Source: Microbaculum marinisediminis (GTDB taxonomy: Bacteria; Pseudomonadota; Alphaproteobacteria; Rhizobiales; Tepidamorphaceae). Taken from it: a stretch of DNA of 64,000 nt. The stretch covers positions 248,001-312,000 of the forward strand of contig NZ_JALIDZ010000007.1 of assembly GCF_025397915.1 (NCBI RefSeq), read 5' to 3'. The notes under the pieces were generated by a model. It was not told the DNA's origin. It saw only the letters and a list, made by a program, of their open reading frames with translations, and ran no database searches. This document shows positions 16,563 through 27,063 of this stretch, one piece after another. Position 1 is the stretch's first letter, and each line of letters begins with the position of its first letter. Both the position numbers and the translations under genes were made by a program.

Positions 16563-16928
16563 TCAGCTCCTGTTGGTCGCCTGGAGCTCGTCCAGAAGCT
16601 CCTTCAGCACCACCGCCTGATTGTGTTCGGCGTCCCGCGCCGAGAACAGCAGCGTGACCGGCCGGCCGATGTCGGCGCGCAGGGGCTTCAGGTCGTCCAT
16701 ATGCCCGCGCAGTTCCTCCCGGTACCGGCGGCGGAATTCCTCCCATCGCGCCGGGTCGTGATTGAACCATTTCCGAAGTTCCGTCGACGGCGCGATGTCC
16801 CGGGCCCAGCGGTCCAGGTGCGCGTCCACCTTGGAGACGCCGCGCGGCCACAATCCGTCGACCAGCACCCGCAGCCCGTCCGACGGCTCGGGGGCCTCGT
16901 AGATCCGTTTGATCCGATACTCGGTCAT
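16563..16928 (-). CDS. DUF488 family protein (YeaO-like)
   Basis: A 121-residue protein with the DUF488 signature: IKRIYEAPEPSDGLRVLVDG, LWPRGVSKVDAHLDRWARDI, APSTELRKWFNHDPARW and TLLFSARDAEHNQAVVL. The family is widespread and conserved but its biochemical role is not established. The ATG at 16928 fits the family N-terminus MTEYRIKRIYE; an in-frame ATG at 17018 would add an unrelated 30 residues. It stands alone between the membrane-protein gene and gdhA. Confidence 0.85.
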   Translation of the reverse strand: MTEYRIKRIYEAPEPSDGLRVLVDGLWPRGVSKVDAHLDRWARDIAPSTELRKWFNHDPARWEEFRRRYREELRGHMDDLKPLRADIGRPVTLLFSARDAEHNQAVVLKELLDELQATNRS

Positions 16929-17017
16929 GGCGTCGGGCTTGCTCCATCGCCCACGGTCGATCCGAGTATGGCACGACAAATCGGTATTTCGAATGCCGAA
17001 TGTCGCGTGTCCAGGCA

Positions 17018-17051
17018 TCGGGCGCCGTCCTATCGGATCGACGGCGCCCGA
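17018..17051 (-). terminator. strong hairpin downstream of gdhA
   Basis: A perfect 12-bp inverted repeat, TCGGGCGCCGTC and GACGGCGCCCGA, with a ten-base loop begins 71 bases beyond the gdhA stop. No T run follows on the minus strand, so it may be a 3'-end stabilising hairpin or an intrinsic terminator of the GC-rich type. Confidence 0.45.
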
Positions 17052-17121
17052 AAACCTGTGTTCGGCGCGAACCGGCGCCCCCAGATCGGGACCGTTTCGC
17101 GCCGCCGTTCAAAGCGCGCCC

Positions 17122-18618
<1,497 letters not shown>

Positions 18619-18788
18619 TCACGAGGCGTGAGCGTCCGCCCCGGCACTACTGGTCGGGCAGATGACGCGTGAACGGGTCGCGGAAGATCCAGATCGTCGC
18701 GGTTGTCGGTGTGCCGCGGGGCGGGAACGAAGACGGGGATTTCTTAGCGGTTGCGATCGGGCTTGCCAAGACATGGCCCCGCGACCGA

Positions 18789-18954
18789 TCGCGGCTGACG
18801 CTCGATCTCCAGGCGGCTACAATCGATCGCGCTGATCGGGCGGGCGGCACACGTTGCGGCTGGTCCTCGATCTCTAAGCGGCTACAATTCAGATTCTATT
18901 CAGCGACCTGCGGGACTGGTTGCGGCTGGTCCTCGATCTCTAAGCGGCTACAAT
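18789..18954 (+). repeat. three-copy tandem repeat, 35-base unit, period 65-66 bp
   Basis: The unit begins TTGCGGCTGGTCCTCGAT and ends CTCTAAGCGGCTACAAT. Copies start at 18789 (diverged), 18854 and 18920; the last two are identical over 35 bases. Spacers between copies are unrelated. A perfect hairpin follows the last copy within 12 bases. Confidence 0.8.
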
Positions 18955-18965
18955 CGATCTTTGGA

Positions 18966-18990
18966 TAACCCCCTGATTTTCAGGGGGTTA
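18966..18990 (+). terminator. perfect 11-bp hairpin after the tandem repeats
   Basis: TAACCCCCTGA and TCAGGGGGTTA flank a three-base TTT loop. The plus-strand sequence after the stem is TTCCTTGTTC, weakly T-rich, so it resembles an intrinsic terminator reading left to right. No protein gene ends just upstream, so it may end a short non-coding transcript. Confidence 0.5.
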
Positions 18991-19086
18991 TTCCTTGTTC
19001 GGCACGGGAAAAAACCACCCGCCGGCGTCGAAAGTCGGTGCACCGAACCGGTTTTCCGGAGCCGTGTTCCCGTTTTCGTCCCGTAC

Positions 19087-19112
19087 GGAATCCCGCGCCG
19101 GCGCGGGATTCC
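19087..19112. repeat. perfect 26-bp palindrome
   Basis: Two 13-base arms, GGAATCCCGCGCC and its exact complement, meet with no spacer. It lies about 250 bases upstream of tamA. It could be a protein-binding site or a cruciform-forming element; nothing in the sequence decides between them. Confidence 0.6.
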
Positions 19113-19129
19113 CTCGACGGTCGTTCGCG

Positions 19130-19160
19130 ATGCACCAATCCTTAATGGCCATGCACCAAT
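19130..19160 (+). repeat. direct repeat ATGCACCAAT, 21-bp period
   Basis: The ten-base word ATGCACCAAT occurs at 19130-19139 and again at 19151-19160, two helical turns apart, in the upstream region of tamA. The spacing suits a direct-repeat regulator site. Confidence 0.4.
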
Positions 19161-19359
19161 AAACTGGAACTCGGTTTTTCCGGAGCGGGTCGGAGGTCTG
19201 ATCAGCGTGCCGTTCCCGATGCGTGCCGGTCCGCGAGTTGATAGAGGTTGGCGTAGCGCCATTTACCTTACGATATCAGGTCTTGGGGTTCGATGGGGGC
19301 ACGATCGGACCGGACCGGTTTCGGAGTAAGGGCGAGAATTGAATATTTGGGTCTGACTG

Positions 19360-21339
19360 GTGGGCGTATCCGCGTTATATCGGGGCATGGTGAGTAGACG
19401 ACGGACATGGATCGGACGATGGTCCCGCGGGCGACAGATCGCGACCTTCCTCGGAGGGGTCGCGTGTGCCGTCACGGTTACGTCCGCCGCGTTGTTCATC
19501 CCGACGCCCGTCGCGGCGCAGGAGGGTGAGGCGCAGCCCGCGGCGCAGGAACCCGGCGGTATCGCCTATGCGGTCACGATCACCGTCGACGGCGGCGAGG
19601 CGTCGCTCCCGGACCTGATCGCGCAGTCCTCGAACCTCAAGGCGCTCGAATCCGATCCGCCGTCGGGCCCCCTGGGCCTGGTGCGGCGCGCCCAGTCGGA
19701 CTTCCCGCGAATCCAGAAGGTCCTCAACTCCGAGGCCTATTTCGGCGGTCTGATCGATATTCGCGTCGCCGGCGTCCCGGTGGCGAACCAGCAGGCGGAC
19801 GAGCAGGCCTCCGCGGCGGCGGCCGCACGCCAGCCCGCCCCGGTCACGGTCGACGTACAGGCGGGCCCGCAATTCGTCATCGGCACCGTCACGCTTGTCG
19901 ACGCGGCGACCGGCGGGCCGCCGCTCGTGCCGATCGGCCGCGCGAAGATCGGCCTCGAACCGGGATCGCCGGCGAAGGGCATCCTGGTCATCGACGCCGA
20001 AACGCGCATCGTCGACGCGATGCAGAACCTCGGCTATCCGTTGGCAGCTGTGCCGAGACGGCAGGCGATCGCCGATCATTCCAGCAATACCCTCGATGTC
20101 ACCTTCTTCCTGTCGCCGGGCAGGCAGGCGGATATCGGTCCGGTCCAGGTGCGCGGCGCCGAGGGCGTCAACGCGGACTTCATCGCCAGGCAGGCCGGCG
20201 TGAAGCCCGGCACCCGCTATTCGCCGGAAGAGATCCGGAGGATCCGCGAGAACATCACCGATCTCGGCGCCTTCCAGTCGGTGCGGATCGTCGAGGGCGA
20301 CGAGATCACGGCCGACGGGCAGATCCCGCTCTTCATCGAGGTGGAGGAGCGCAAGCCCCGCTTCGTCGGCCTCGGCGCGAGCTACTCGTCGACCGACGGC
20401 GCGACCTTCAACGGCTACTGGGGCCACCGCAACCTGTTCGGCAATGCCGAGAAGCTGCGGATCGAAGGCGAGGTGTCGCGGCTGTTCGAGAATTCGCTCG
20501 ACGACCTGACCTATCTCGCCAAGGCGACGTTCGAGAAGCCGGGATTCGTGACGCCGATCGACGACCTGCTCGCCGAGGCGCGGGCGTTTCGCGAGACGCC
20601 GGACGCCTATACCTCGACGGGCGCGGGCGCCACGGCCACATGGCGGCGGCGGTTCACCGACCGGTTCGAAGGCCGTGTCGGCGTCGAGATCGAGCACGCG
20701 GAAATCACCGACGCGTTCGGTACCAACACCTACACGCTCGTCGGCGTGCCGATCAGCGGCACCTACGATTCCACCGACAACAAACTCGACCCCACACGGG
20801 GCATCCGCGCCAGCCTGCAGGCAGAGCCGTTCCCGAAATTCCTCGGTTCTTCGCTCAACATGACGGTCTTCAAGGGTTTCGTCTCCGCCTATCACGCGAT
20901 GGACGAGGCACAGCGGTTCGTTCTGGCCGGCCGCGTGGAAGCCGGCACGATCCAGGGGCCCGACACGATCGCCGATATCCCGGCCGACCGGCGCTTCTAT
21001 GCCGGCGGCGGCGGCTCGATCCGCGGCTACGACTTCCAGGGCGTCAGCCCGCGGCTGCCGAACGGGCAGATCGTCGGCGGCAAGAGCCTGTTCGTCGCCT
21101 CTGCCGAGATGCGGCTGAAGATCACGGAGACGATCGGCATCGTGCCATTCGTCGACATGGGTGGTGCTTTTGTCTCGAGCACGCCAGACTTCGATTCGAA
21201 CTTCAAGATCGGCGCCGGCATTGGCCTGCGCTATTACACGGCTATCGGGCCGATCCGCTTCGACGTCGCGGTGCCGCTCGACAAAGGGCCGTACGATCCG
21301 AGCGTCGCCTTCTATGTCGGCCTCGGGCAGGCGTTCTAG
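19360..21339 (+). CDS. tamA: TamA-like outer-membrane translocation protein (BamA/Omp85 family)
   Basis: A 659-residue Omp85-superfamily protein. A signal region (TFLGGVACAVTVTSAALF) is followed by POTRA domains at roughly residues 65-345, including ADFIARQAGVKPGTRYSPEE. The C-terminal 16-strand barrel ends in VAFYVGLGQAF and contains the conserved FYAGGGGSIRGYDFQG lid-loop motif. With TamB it forms an envelope-spanning complex that helps insert outer-membrane proteins and may move phospholipids. The start could be the GTG at 19360 or the ATG at 19387. tamB begins 15 bases after the stop, the usual pairing. Confidence 0.9.
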   Translation: MGVSALYRGMVSRRRTWIGRWSRGRQIATFLGGVACAVTVTSAALFIPTPVAAQEGEAQPAAQEPGGIAYAVTITVDGGEASLPDLIAQSSNLKALESDPPSGPLGLVRRAQSDFPRIQKVLNSEAYFGGLIDIRVAGVPVANQQADEQASAAAAARQPAPVTVDVQAGPQFVIGTVTLVDAATGGPPLVPIGRAKIGLEPGSPAKGILVIDAETRIVDAMQNLGYPLAAVPRRQAIADHSSNTLDVTFFLSPGRQADIGPVQVRGAEGVNADFIARQAGVKPGTRYSPEEIRRIRENITDLGAFQSVRIVEGDEITADGQIPLFIEVEERKPRFVGLGASYSSTDGATFNGYWGHRNLFGNAEKLRIEGEVSRLFENSLDDLTYLAKATFEKPGFVTPIDDLLAEARAFRETPDAYTSTGAGATATWRRRFTDRFEGRVGVEIEHAEITDAFGTNTYTLVGVPISGTYDSTDNKLDPTRGIRASLQAEPFPKFLGSSLNMTVFKGFVSAYHAMDEAQRFVLAGRVEAGTIQGPDTIADIPADRRFYAGGGGSIRGYDFQGVSPRLPNGQIVGGKSLFVASAEMRLKITETIGIVPFVDMGGAFVSSTPDFDSNFKIGAGIGLRYYTAIGPIRFDVAVPLDKGPYDPSVAFYVGLGQAF

Positions 21340-21354
21340 GCCGCAGAGGTCCAC

Positions 21355-24300
21355 TTGCGATACACACGCCGCATAGCCGGGATCTTCTCGGGACTACTGC
21401 TGATTCCGCTCGTCCTGGTGGGCGGGCTGCTGCTGTTCGCGCAGATCGCGCCGGGGCGGGCGTTCATCATCTGGGCGGCCGAGACCCTCGTCAGCAGCGA
21501 CGACCAGCAGCTGCGCATCGGCGGGCTAACGGGACGGATCCCGTTCGACATGACGGTCAGCGATGTCGCGATGGCCGACGCGGACGGAACCTGGCTCGCC
21601 GTCGACAAGGCGCGCCTCGTCTGGCGGCCGTTCTCGCTTGCCGCCGGCGTCCTATCCGTCCAGATGGTCGACGTGGGCACGGTCGATCTGCGCCGCCTGC
21701 CGGCCCCGGCTGAAGACGCGCAGGATGACAGCGGCGGCGGCTTTCCCGTGCTGCCGTTCGAGGTGGTGCTCGACCGCCTGTCCGTGGGCGAAGTCGCGCT
21801 CGGCGAACCGGTGCTCGGCATTCCGGCCGCCGTCTCGATCGAAGGCGAGGCCCGGCTCGGAGACCCCTCCGACGGCCTGTCGGTGCGGCTCGATGTCGAC
21901 CGGATCGACGGAACCGACGGCCGGATCACGGCGCGGCTCGCCTATGCGCCCGATACGGAGTCCCTCGATCTCGATCTCGTCGTCGACGAGCCCGCCGGCG
22001 GGCTGGTGTCGCGCCTGAGCGGCATACCCGGTCTCCCGCCGCTCCGCGCCGAGCTTGCCGGGACCGGGCCGATCGACGACTGGACCGCCGACCTGACGCT
22101 CGCCGCGGCCGATCAGGGAAACGCGGCGGGCCGCGCGACGATCACGCGCCGGGATGACGGACGGACCATAACGGCCGATTTCGCCGGGTCGCTGGCCGGC
22201 CTGCTGCAGCCCGCCTACGCCCCGCTCGCCGAAGGCCGGTCCACGCTTACCGCCCAGGTCTTCGTTCCCACCGAAGCAGCGATCGAGATCGAAAGGGCCG
22301 AGGTGCTCACCGCCGCCGGCCTGGTGTCGGTGAAGGGTACTTTCGATCCGGACAGCCAGGCGATGGCGCTCGACTACGAAGTGATCGCCGGCCAGGCGCA
22401 GCGGTTCTCCGCCATCCTGCCGGTCCAGGCGGCCTGGCGCGGGATCGAGATCGTCGGACGCGCCGGCGGGTCGGTCTCGCAGCCCGACATCACCGCCCGG
22501 CTGGCGGGCGAGGGGCTGTCCGTCGAGGGCAACGCCGTGGAGATGCTGGCGCTCGACCTCAGCGCCAGGGCGCAGGGCTCTGTCGAGGACCCGGATACCG
22601 AGATCGCGCTCAAGGTCTCCGGCCGCGCCGATGGCTTCGCGCCGATGGACGCCGCCTATTCCTCCGCAGCCGGCGAGACCGTGACCCTCGACGTGACCGG
22701 AACCGTGACGCCGGCGGGACGCTTCACCGCCGATCCGGCGCGGATCGTGCTCGGGTCCGGACAGATCCAATGGGTCGGCGTCGCCGGGCCGGACCGGGTC
22801 GACGGAGATCTGGCCGTCAGCAACGTCGATCTGTCGGCCTTCGCCGGGCTCGCGGACATGGAGCTTCGCGGCGAGGCCAGCCTCAAGGCCCAGGTCTCCG
22901 GCCTTTTCGACGGCTCGATGATGCAGGCGACGCTCGATGGCGGCGCGACGGGCTTCGGCACCGGCATCGCACAGGTGGACGGCGCGCTCGGCGACACCTT
23001 CACCATCTCCGGCGGCGTCGAGCGCGGGGCGGACGGCAGCTTCGCCTTCGACGACCTCGTCCTCTCCGGTGCCGCGCTCAGGGTGACGGCCGACGGCAGC
23101 GCGGATACGAGCAGCGCCGACGTCACCGCCGAGATCGATCTGCCGGATCTCGCCCGCCTCGACCCGCAGGTCACCGGAGCCGCCACGGTGACGGCACGTC
23201 TCACCGGATCGATCGAGGATCTCGCCGTTCAGGCGACCGCCGCGATCGACGAGGCGACCGCCATGGGGCAGCCGATAACCGGACTGAAACTCACGATCGA
23301 CGCCCAGGACGTCACCGGTCGCCCCTCGGGGACGCTGGCGCTCGAAGGCGCGGTCGATCGCCATCCGCTGACCGGCCGCGGGCGCCTGTCGTCGCTGGAC
23401 AATGGCGGCGCCGACGTCCAGGGGCTCGATCTGACGGTCGGCTCGGTCCGGGTGTTCGGAGACCTCTCCGTCGATGGCGCCGGACTGGCGCAGGGCCGGC
23501 TGTCCCTGAAGGCGGCCGATCTCGGCGACCTGTCCTCGCTGCTGCTGACCGAACTCGCGGGCAAGGTCGACGCGACGGTCGACCTCGCGGTCGAGAACGG
23601 CGTCCAGCTCGCCAGCGTGAAGGGCGTGGCAAACGGCGTCGATGCCTTCGACGTCAGGATCGGGTCGGCGGATGTCGATGCGACGGTGCGGGACCCGGCC
23701 GGAACCCTGACGCTGGACGCGGATATCGCCGCCAAGGCGCTCGACGCGGGCGGCCAGCGCATCGACGAGCTCAAGCTCACCGCCCAGGGCGGCACCGACG
23801 AGAATACCGTCAGCCTGTCGGCCAGGGCGCTTGGCGCCAGCCTCGACACCCGGGGCGCCGTCGCGCTTGTCGACGGCAACGCGACCGTCACGCTGAACAG
23901 TCTGACACTGACCGGCGGCGGCCAGACCGGAACGCTCGCCAGGCCGGCGACGATCCGCGTCGCCGATGGCGGTGTCGCGATCGAGGGCTTCAACCTGACG
24001 ACCGGCGGCGGCGGCGTCACCGTCGACGGCACGGCCGGGGAAACGCTGGATCTGAACGTCGCGATCAACGCCCTGCCGCTTTCGCTCGCCGACATCGCCA
24101 TGCCCGGCACCGGCATATCCGGCACGCTTTCCGGCCGGGCGAACCTCTCCGGCCCGGCCACCGCGCCGGGCGGTGACTTCACGCTGAAGGTCAGTGCCCT
24201 GTCGCTGCCGGCCATGCGAGAGGCGGGCGTCCGGCCCGCCGATATCGACGCGTCCGGTAGGCTCGCCAACGGGCGCTCGAGCATCGAGGCGAGGATCACG

Positions 24301-25674
24301 AGTGCCAGTGCCGCGACCCTGAAAGTCTCCGGCTCCGTCCCGCTGTCGGCCGACGGCGCGCTGGATGTCGCGCTCAAGGGCCGCATCGACCTGGCCATGC
24401 TCAACGACATGCTTGCCGCCTCCGGCGACCGCGTCGCGGGCCCGATCGACATCGACATGAAGGTGACCGGCCGGGCCGACGCGCCGGATGCCAACGGCAC
24501 GATCCGGCTCGCCGGCGGCAGCTATTCGAGCCCGCTCAACGGCGTATCTCTCGACAATATCGCGCTCGACGCCAGGGGCGGCCTCCAGGCGATCGAGATC
24601 ACCCGCTTCTCCGCGACGGCGCCGAACGGCGGCACGCTGAGCGGGTCCGGTCGCGTGCGGCTCGACGCCGCCAACGGCTTTCCGGCGGAGATCCGGATCA
24701 CCGCCGACAATGCCGAGATCATCTCCAACGAACTGGTCGATGCGACGATCAGCGCCGACCTGACCCTGACGGGGCCGACCGCAACCGGTCCCGCGCTGAA
24801 GGGCTCTGTGACGATCAACCGGATGGATATCCAGCTTCCCGACCACCTGCCGACATCCGTGACGCCGATCGCCGTCGAGCATGTCAACGCGTCGCCCGCC
24901 GTGCAGAGGCAGCTTCAGGAGGAGCAGGCTTTCGGCGGTGGCGGCGGCGGTGGCGGCTACCTCATCGATCTCGATCTGACGGTCAGCACGACCAACCGTA
25001 TCTTCGTGCGCGGCATGGGCGTCGACGCCCAGCTCGGCGGATCGATCCAGGTGCGCGGGACGTCCGACCGCCCGCTCATCGTCGGCGGCTTCCAGCTCAG
25101 GCGCGGTTTTGTCGACGTCATCGGCCAGCGCATCGAGTTCACGCGCGGGATCGTCACCTTCACCGGCTCCGACAAGATCGACCCGGAACTCGATCTGGTC
25201 GCGTCGACGACGACCTCCAGCATCACTGCCCAGGTCGCGATCACGGGCACGGCGTCGAACCCCGCCATCAACTTCTCCTCCTCTCCCGAGCTGCCGCAGG
25301 ACGAGGTGCTGTCACACCTTCTGTTCGACAAGGCGACCGGCCAGCTTTCGACCGGCGAGGCGATCCAGCTTGCCCAGGCCGCGGCGCAGTTCGCCGGCGT
25401 CGGCGGCAGCGGTCCGGGCATGATCGACAACATCCGCAAGAAGCTTGGTCTTGACGTGCTGCAGTTCACCACCGCGGGCGCCGACGGCGCCCCGGCGGTC
25501 GGTATCGGCCGCTATATCAACGACAACATCTATCTGGGCGTGACGCAGGGCGCGACCGCGAATTCGAGCCGCGTCACCGTCGATATCGACGTGACCGACA
25601 GGATCCGGGCGCGCGGCGAGGTGGGCGCGGACGGCTCGTCGAGCGTCGGCGTCAACGTCGAATGGGACTACTAG
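21355..25674 (+). CDS. tamB: TamB-like translocation and assembly module protein
   Basis: A 1,439-residue AsmA/TamB-superfamily protein. One N-terminal membrane helix (GIFSGLLLIPLVLVGGLLLF) anchors a long beta-rich periplasmic domain. The C-terminal DUF490 domain contains GGFQLRRGFVDVIGQRIEF and FSSSPELPQDEVLSHLLFDK, and ends in SSSVGVNVEWDY. It bridges the periplasm to TamA. The start codon is TTG (LRYTRRIAG), 15 bases after tamA. Long runs of glycine and aspartate repeats reflect the beta-taco fold. The minus strand stays open over most of the gene, which is a codon-bias artefact. Confidence 0.93.
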   Translation: MRYTRRIAGIFSGLLLIPLVLVGGLLLFAQIAPGRAFIIWAAETLVSSDDQQLRIGGLTGRIPFDMTVSDVAMADADGTWLAVDKARLVWRPFSLAAGVLSVQMVDVGTVDLRRLPAPAEDAQDDSGGGFPVLPFEVVLDRLSVGEVALGEPVLGIPAAVSIEGEARLGDPSDGLSVRLDVDRIDGTDGRITARLAYAPDTESLDLDLVVDEPAGGLVSRLSGIPGLPPLRAELAGTGPIDDWTADLTLAAADQGNAAGRATITRRDDGRTITADFAGSLAGLLQPAYAPLAEGRSTLTAQVFVPTEAAIEIERAEVLTAAGLVSVKGTFDPDSQAMALDYEVIAGQAQRFSAILPVQAAWRGIEIVGRAGGSVSQPDITARLAGEGLSVEGNAVEMLALDLSARAQGSVEDPDTEIALKVSGRADGFAPMDAAYSSAAGETVTLDVTGTVTPAGRFTADPARIVLGSGQIQWVGVAGPDRVDGDLAVSNVDLSAFAGLADMELRGEASLKAQVSGLFDGSMMQATLDGGATGFGTGIAQVDGALGDTFTISGGVERGADGSFAFDDLVLSGAALRVTADGSADTSSADVTAEIDLPDLARLDPQVTGAATVTARLTGSIEDLAVQATAAIDEATAMGQPITGLKLTIDAQDVTGRPSGTLALEGAVDRHPLTGRGRLSSLDNGGADVQGLDLTVGSVRVFGDLSVDGAGLAQGRLSLKAADLGDLSSLLLTELAGKVDATVDLAVENGVQLASVKGVANGVDAFDVRIGSADVDATVRDPAGTLTLDADIAAKALDAGGQRIDELKLTAQGGTDENTVSLSARALGASLDTRGAVALVDGNATVTLNSLTLTGGGQTGTLARPATIRVADGGVAIEGFNLTTGGGGVTVDGTAGETLDLNVAINALPLSLADIAMPGTGISGTLSGRANLSGPATAPGGDFTLKVSALSLPAMREAGVRPADIDASGRLANGRSSIEARITSASAATLKVSGSVPLSADGALDVALKGRIDLAMLNDMLAASGDRVAGPIDIDMKVTGRADAPDANGTIRLAGGSYSSPLNGVSLDNIALDARGGLQAIEITRFSATAPNGGTLSGSGRVRLDAANGFPAEIRITADNAEIISNELVDATISADLTLTGPTATGPALKGSVTINRMDIQLPDHLPTSVTPIAVEHVNASPAVQRQLQEEQAFGGGGGGGGYLIDLDLTVSTTNRIFVRGMGVDAQLGGSIQVRGTSDRPLIVGGFQLRRGFVDVIGQRIEFTRGIVTFTGSDKIDPELDLVASTTTSSITAQVAITGTASNPAINFSSSPELPQDEVLSHLLFDKATGQLSTGEAIQLAQAAAQFAGVGGSGPGMIDNIRKKLGLDVLQFTTAGADGAPAVGIGRYINDNIYLGVTQGATANSSRVTVDIDVTDRIRARGEVGADGSSSVGVNVEWDY

Positions 25675-25957
25675 GCGGATAGCGCGGGCGACGGACCTGC
25701 CGCCGTGCGCCTCTTGCCGGAAGCGTTTCGCGCGAGTCCACGGTTCCAGGAAAATGATCTACAATGACGGCCGCGCTGGTTCTTGATCGCGCCATTGGGG
25801 CAGGAGCCCCGAAGGAACAGGCTGGACGGTGGGTCGCGACGCGGATCGCGCACCGATAAGAAGGTTTGACGATGCGGTCAGGATCCGGCGCCCGGATTTC
25901 CTATCGTGCATGGCCCGACGCCACGGTGCCCTCTGGCAGGGCGGGCGAAGCCGCCGC

Positions 25958-26920
25958 ATGACGCTCCTGACCATCCGCTCGGCCGATTTCCCCGCGCATG
26001 AACGCATAGCGGCGTTTCAGGACGTCGTCTCGCACATCACCAAGCTCGAAGTCGCGCCGGAGGAGCCGGAGCGGTTCTGTTCGCAGACCAGCATCGGCAT
26101 CTTGCCGGGCGTGGTAACCGGCTGGGGCGGGCATTCCGCTTCGACGGCGACGCGCACCGTCGCGCTCGCCGCGGACATGGACGACAACGTGATGTTCCAC
26201 ATTCCGCTCGTCGGCGGCTATTCGATGCAGCAGCGCGGCGGCGAAAGGGTGGAGTGTACGCCAGGCACCATCTACCTGGACCCTTGCGAGGTGCCTGGCA
26301 TCGTGCAGTTCCACGGGGCCTGGAGCGAAGGCTTCTATGTATCAGTGCCGCGCCCTTTTCTGGTGTCGGCCGGCGCCGGTCTCGGCACGTCCCTGCGCCG
26401 TCTCGTCCCCATGACCGCGCAATGGCGACTTCTCCTCGCCTATGCGCGCGGGCTGCATGACGAACTGACTTGTCTGGCGCCGCAGGAGGCAGTGCGGTGC
26501 GCGGCGCATGTTCAGGATCTGGTGCTGATGGCACTGGACGGCGCGCGGGCGGCGGAGGTGACCGCAATAGGGCGTGGCGTCCGGGTCGCGCGGTTGAAGG
26601 CGATCAAGGCCGATATAGAGTGCGACCTGACGTCTGACACTCTCTCGACCGGCGCGCTGGCACGCCGCCATGGCGTGTCGGACCGCTACATTCGCGCCCT
26701 GTTCGCGTCCGAAGGAACCAGTTTCAGCGACTATGTCCGGCTGCGCCGGTTGCTGCTGGCGCACCGGATGCTGTCCGATCCGGCCCGCGCATCGCAGAAG
26801 ATCGGCGACATCGCCTTGCAGGCGGGGTTCGGCGATCTTTCCTGGTTCAACACCGCCTTCCGACAGCATTTCGGCGCCACGCCGTCCGAGGTCCGCGCGG
26901 AGGCGCTGGCAGCGCGCTAG
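25958..26920 (+). CDS. AraC-family transcriptional regulator
   Basis: A 320-residue regulator with an N-terminal AraC-binding-like domain (MTLLTIRSADFPAHERIAAF ... DDNVMFHIPLVGGYSMQQRG) and a C-terminal double helix-turn-helix. The latter is seen as TGALARRHGVSDRYIRALFA, KIGDIALQAGFGDLSWFNTA and FRQHFGATPSEVRAEA. The ATG at 25958 suits the family; the frame is open to 25829. No obvious operon partner lies next to it; the secreted vWA gene follows 143 bases later. The 283-base gap upstream showed no other feature. Confidence 0.9.
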   Translation: MTLLTIRSADFPAHERIAAFQDVVSHITKLEVAPEEPERFCSQTSIGILPGVVTGWGGHSASTATRTVALAADMDDNVMFHIPLVGGYSMQQRGGERVECTPGTIYLDPCEVPGIVQFHGAWSEGFYVSVPRPFLVSAGAGLGTSLRRLVPMTAQWRLLLAYARGLHDELTCLAPQEAVRCAAHVQDLVLMALDGARAAEVTAIGRGVRVARLKAIKADIECDLTSDTLSTGALARRHGVSDRYIRALFASEGTSFSDYVRLRRLLLAHRMLSDPARASQKIGDIALQAGFGDLSWFNTAFRQHFGATPSEVRAEALAAR

Positions 26921-27063
26921 GCGCGTCGTTGCCGGCTGTTCCGGCTGGCCATACTTCCGTTCCGCTCACCCCAAGATCGGCGGGCCGCGCGCGCCTATGA
27001 TCGCCCCGCGTCGTACCGGCCCGCGGCCGGAACGCACACCCGTTGACCATGCTTGAGGGGCCG

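Noticed and set aside
18854-18954. Repeat unit read as a promoter (TTGCGG ... TACAAT)
   Set aside because: The two hexamers are 23 bases apart, too far for a standard sigma-70 promoter.
18669-18968. Possible 99-codon protein over the tandem repeats
   Set aside because: It reads straight through the repeats and into the hairpin. Composition and lack of a ribosome-binding site argue against it.
21652-24882. Long open minus-strand frame opposite tamB
   Set aside because: No recognisable domain, no ribosome-binding site, and composition typical of an antisense shadow.
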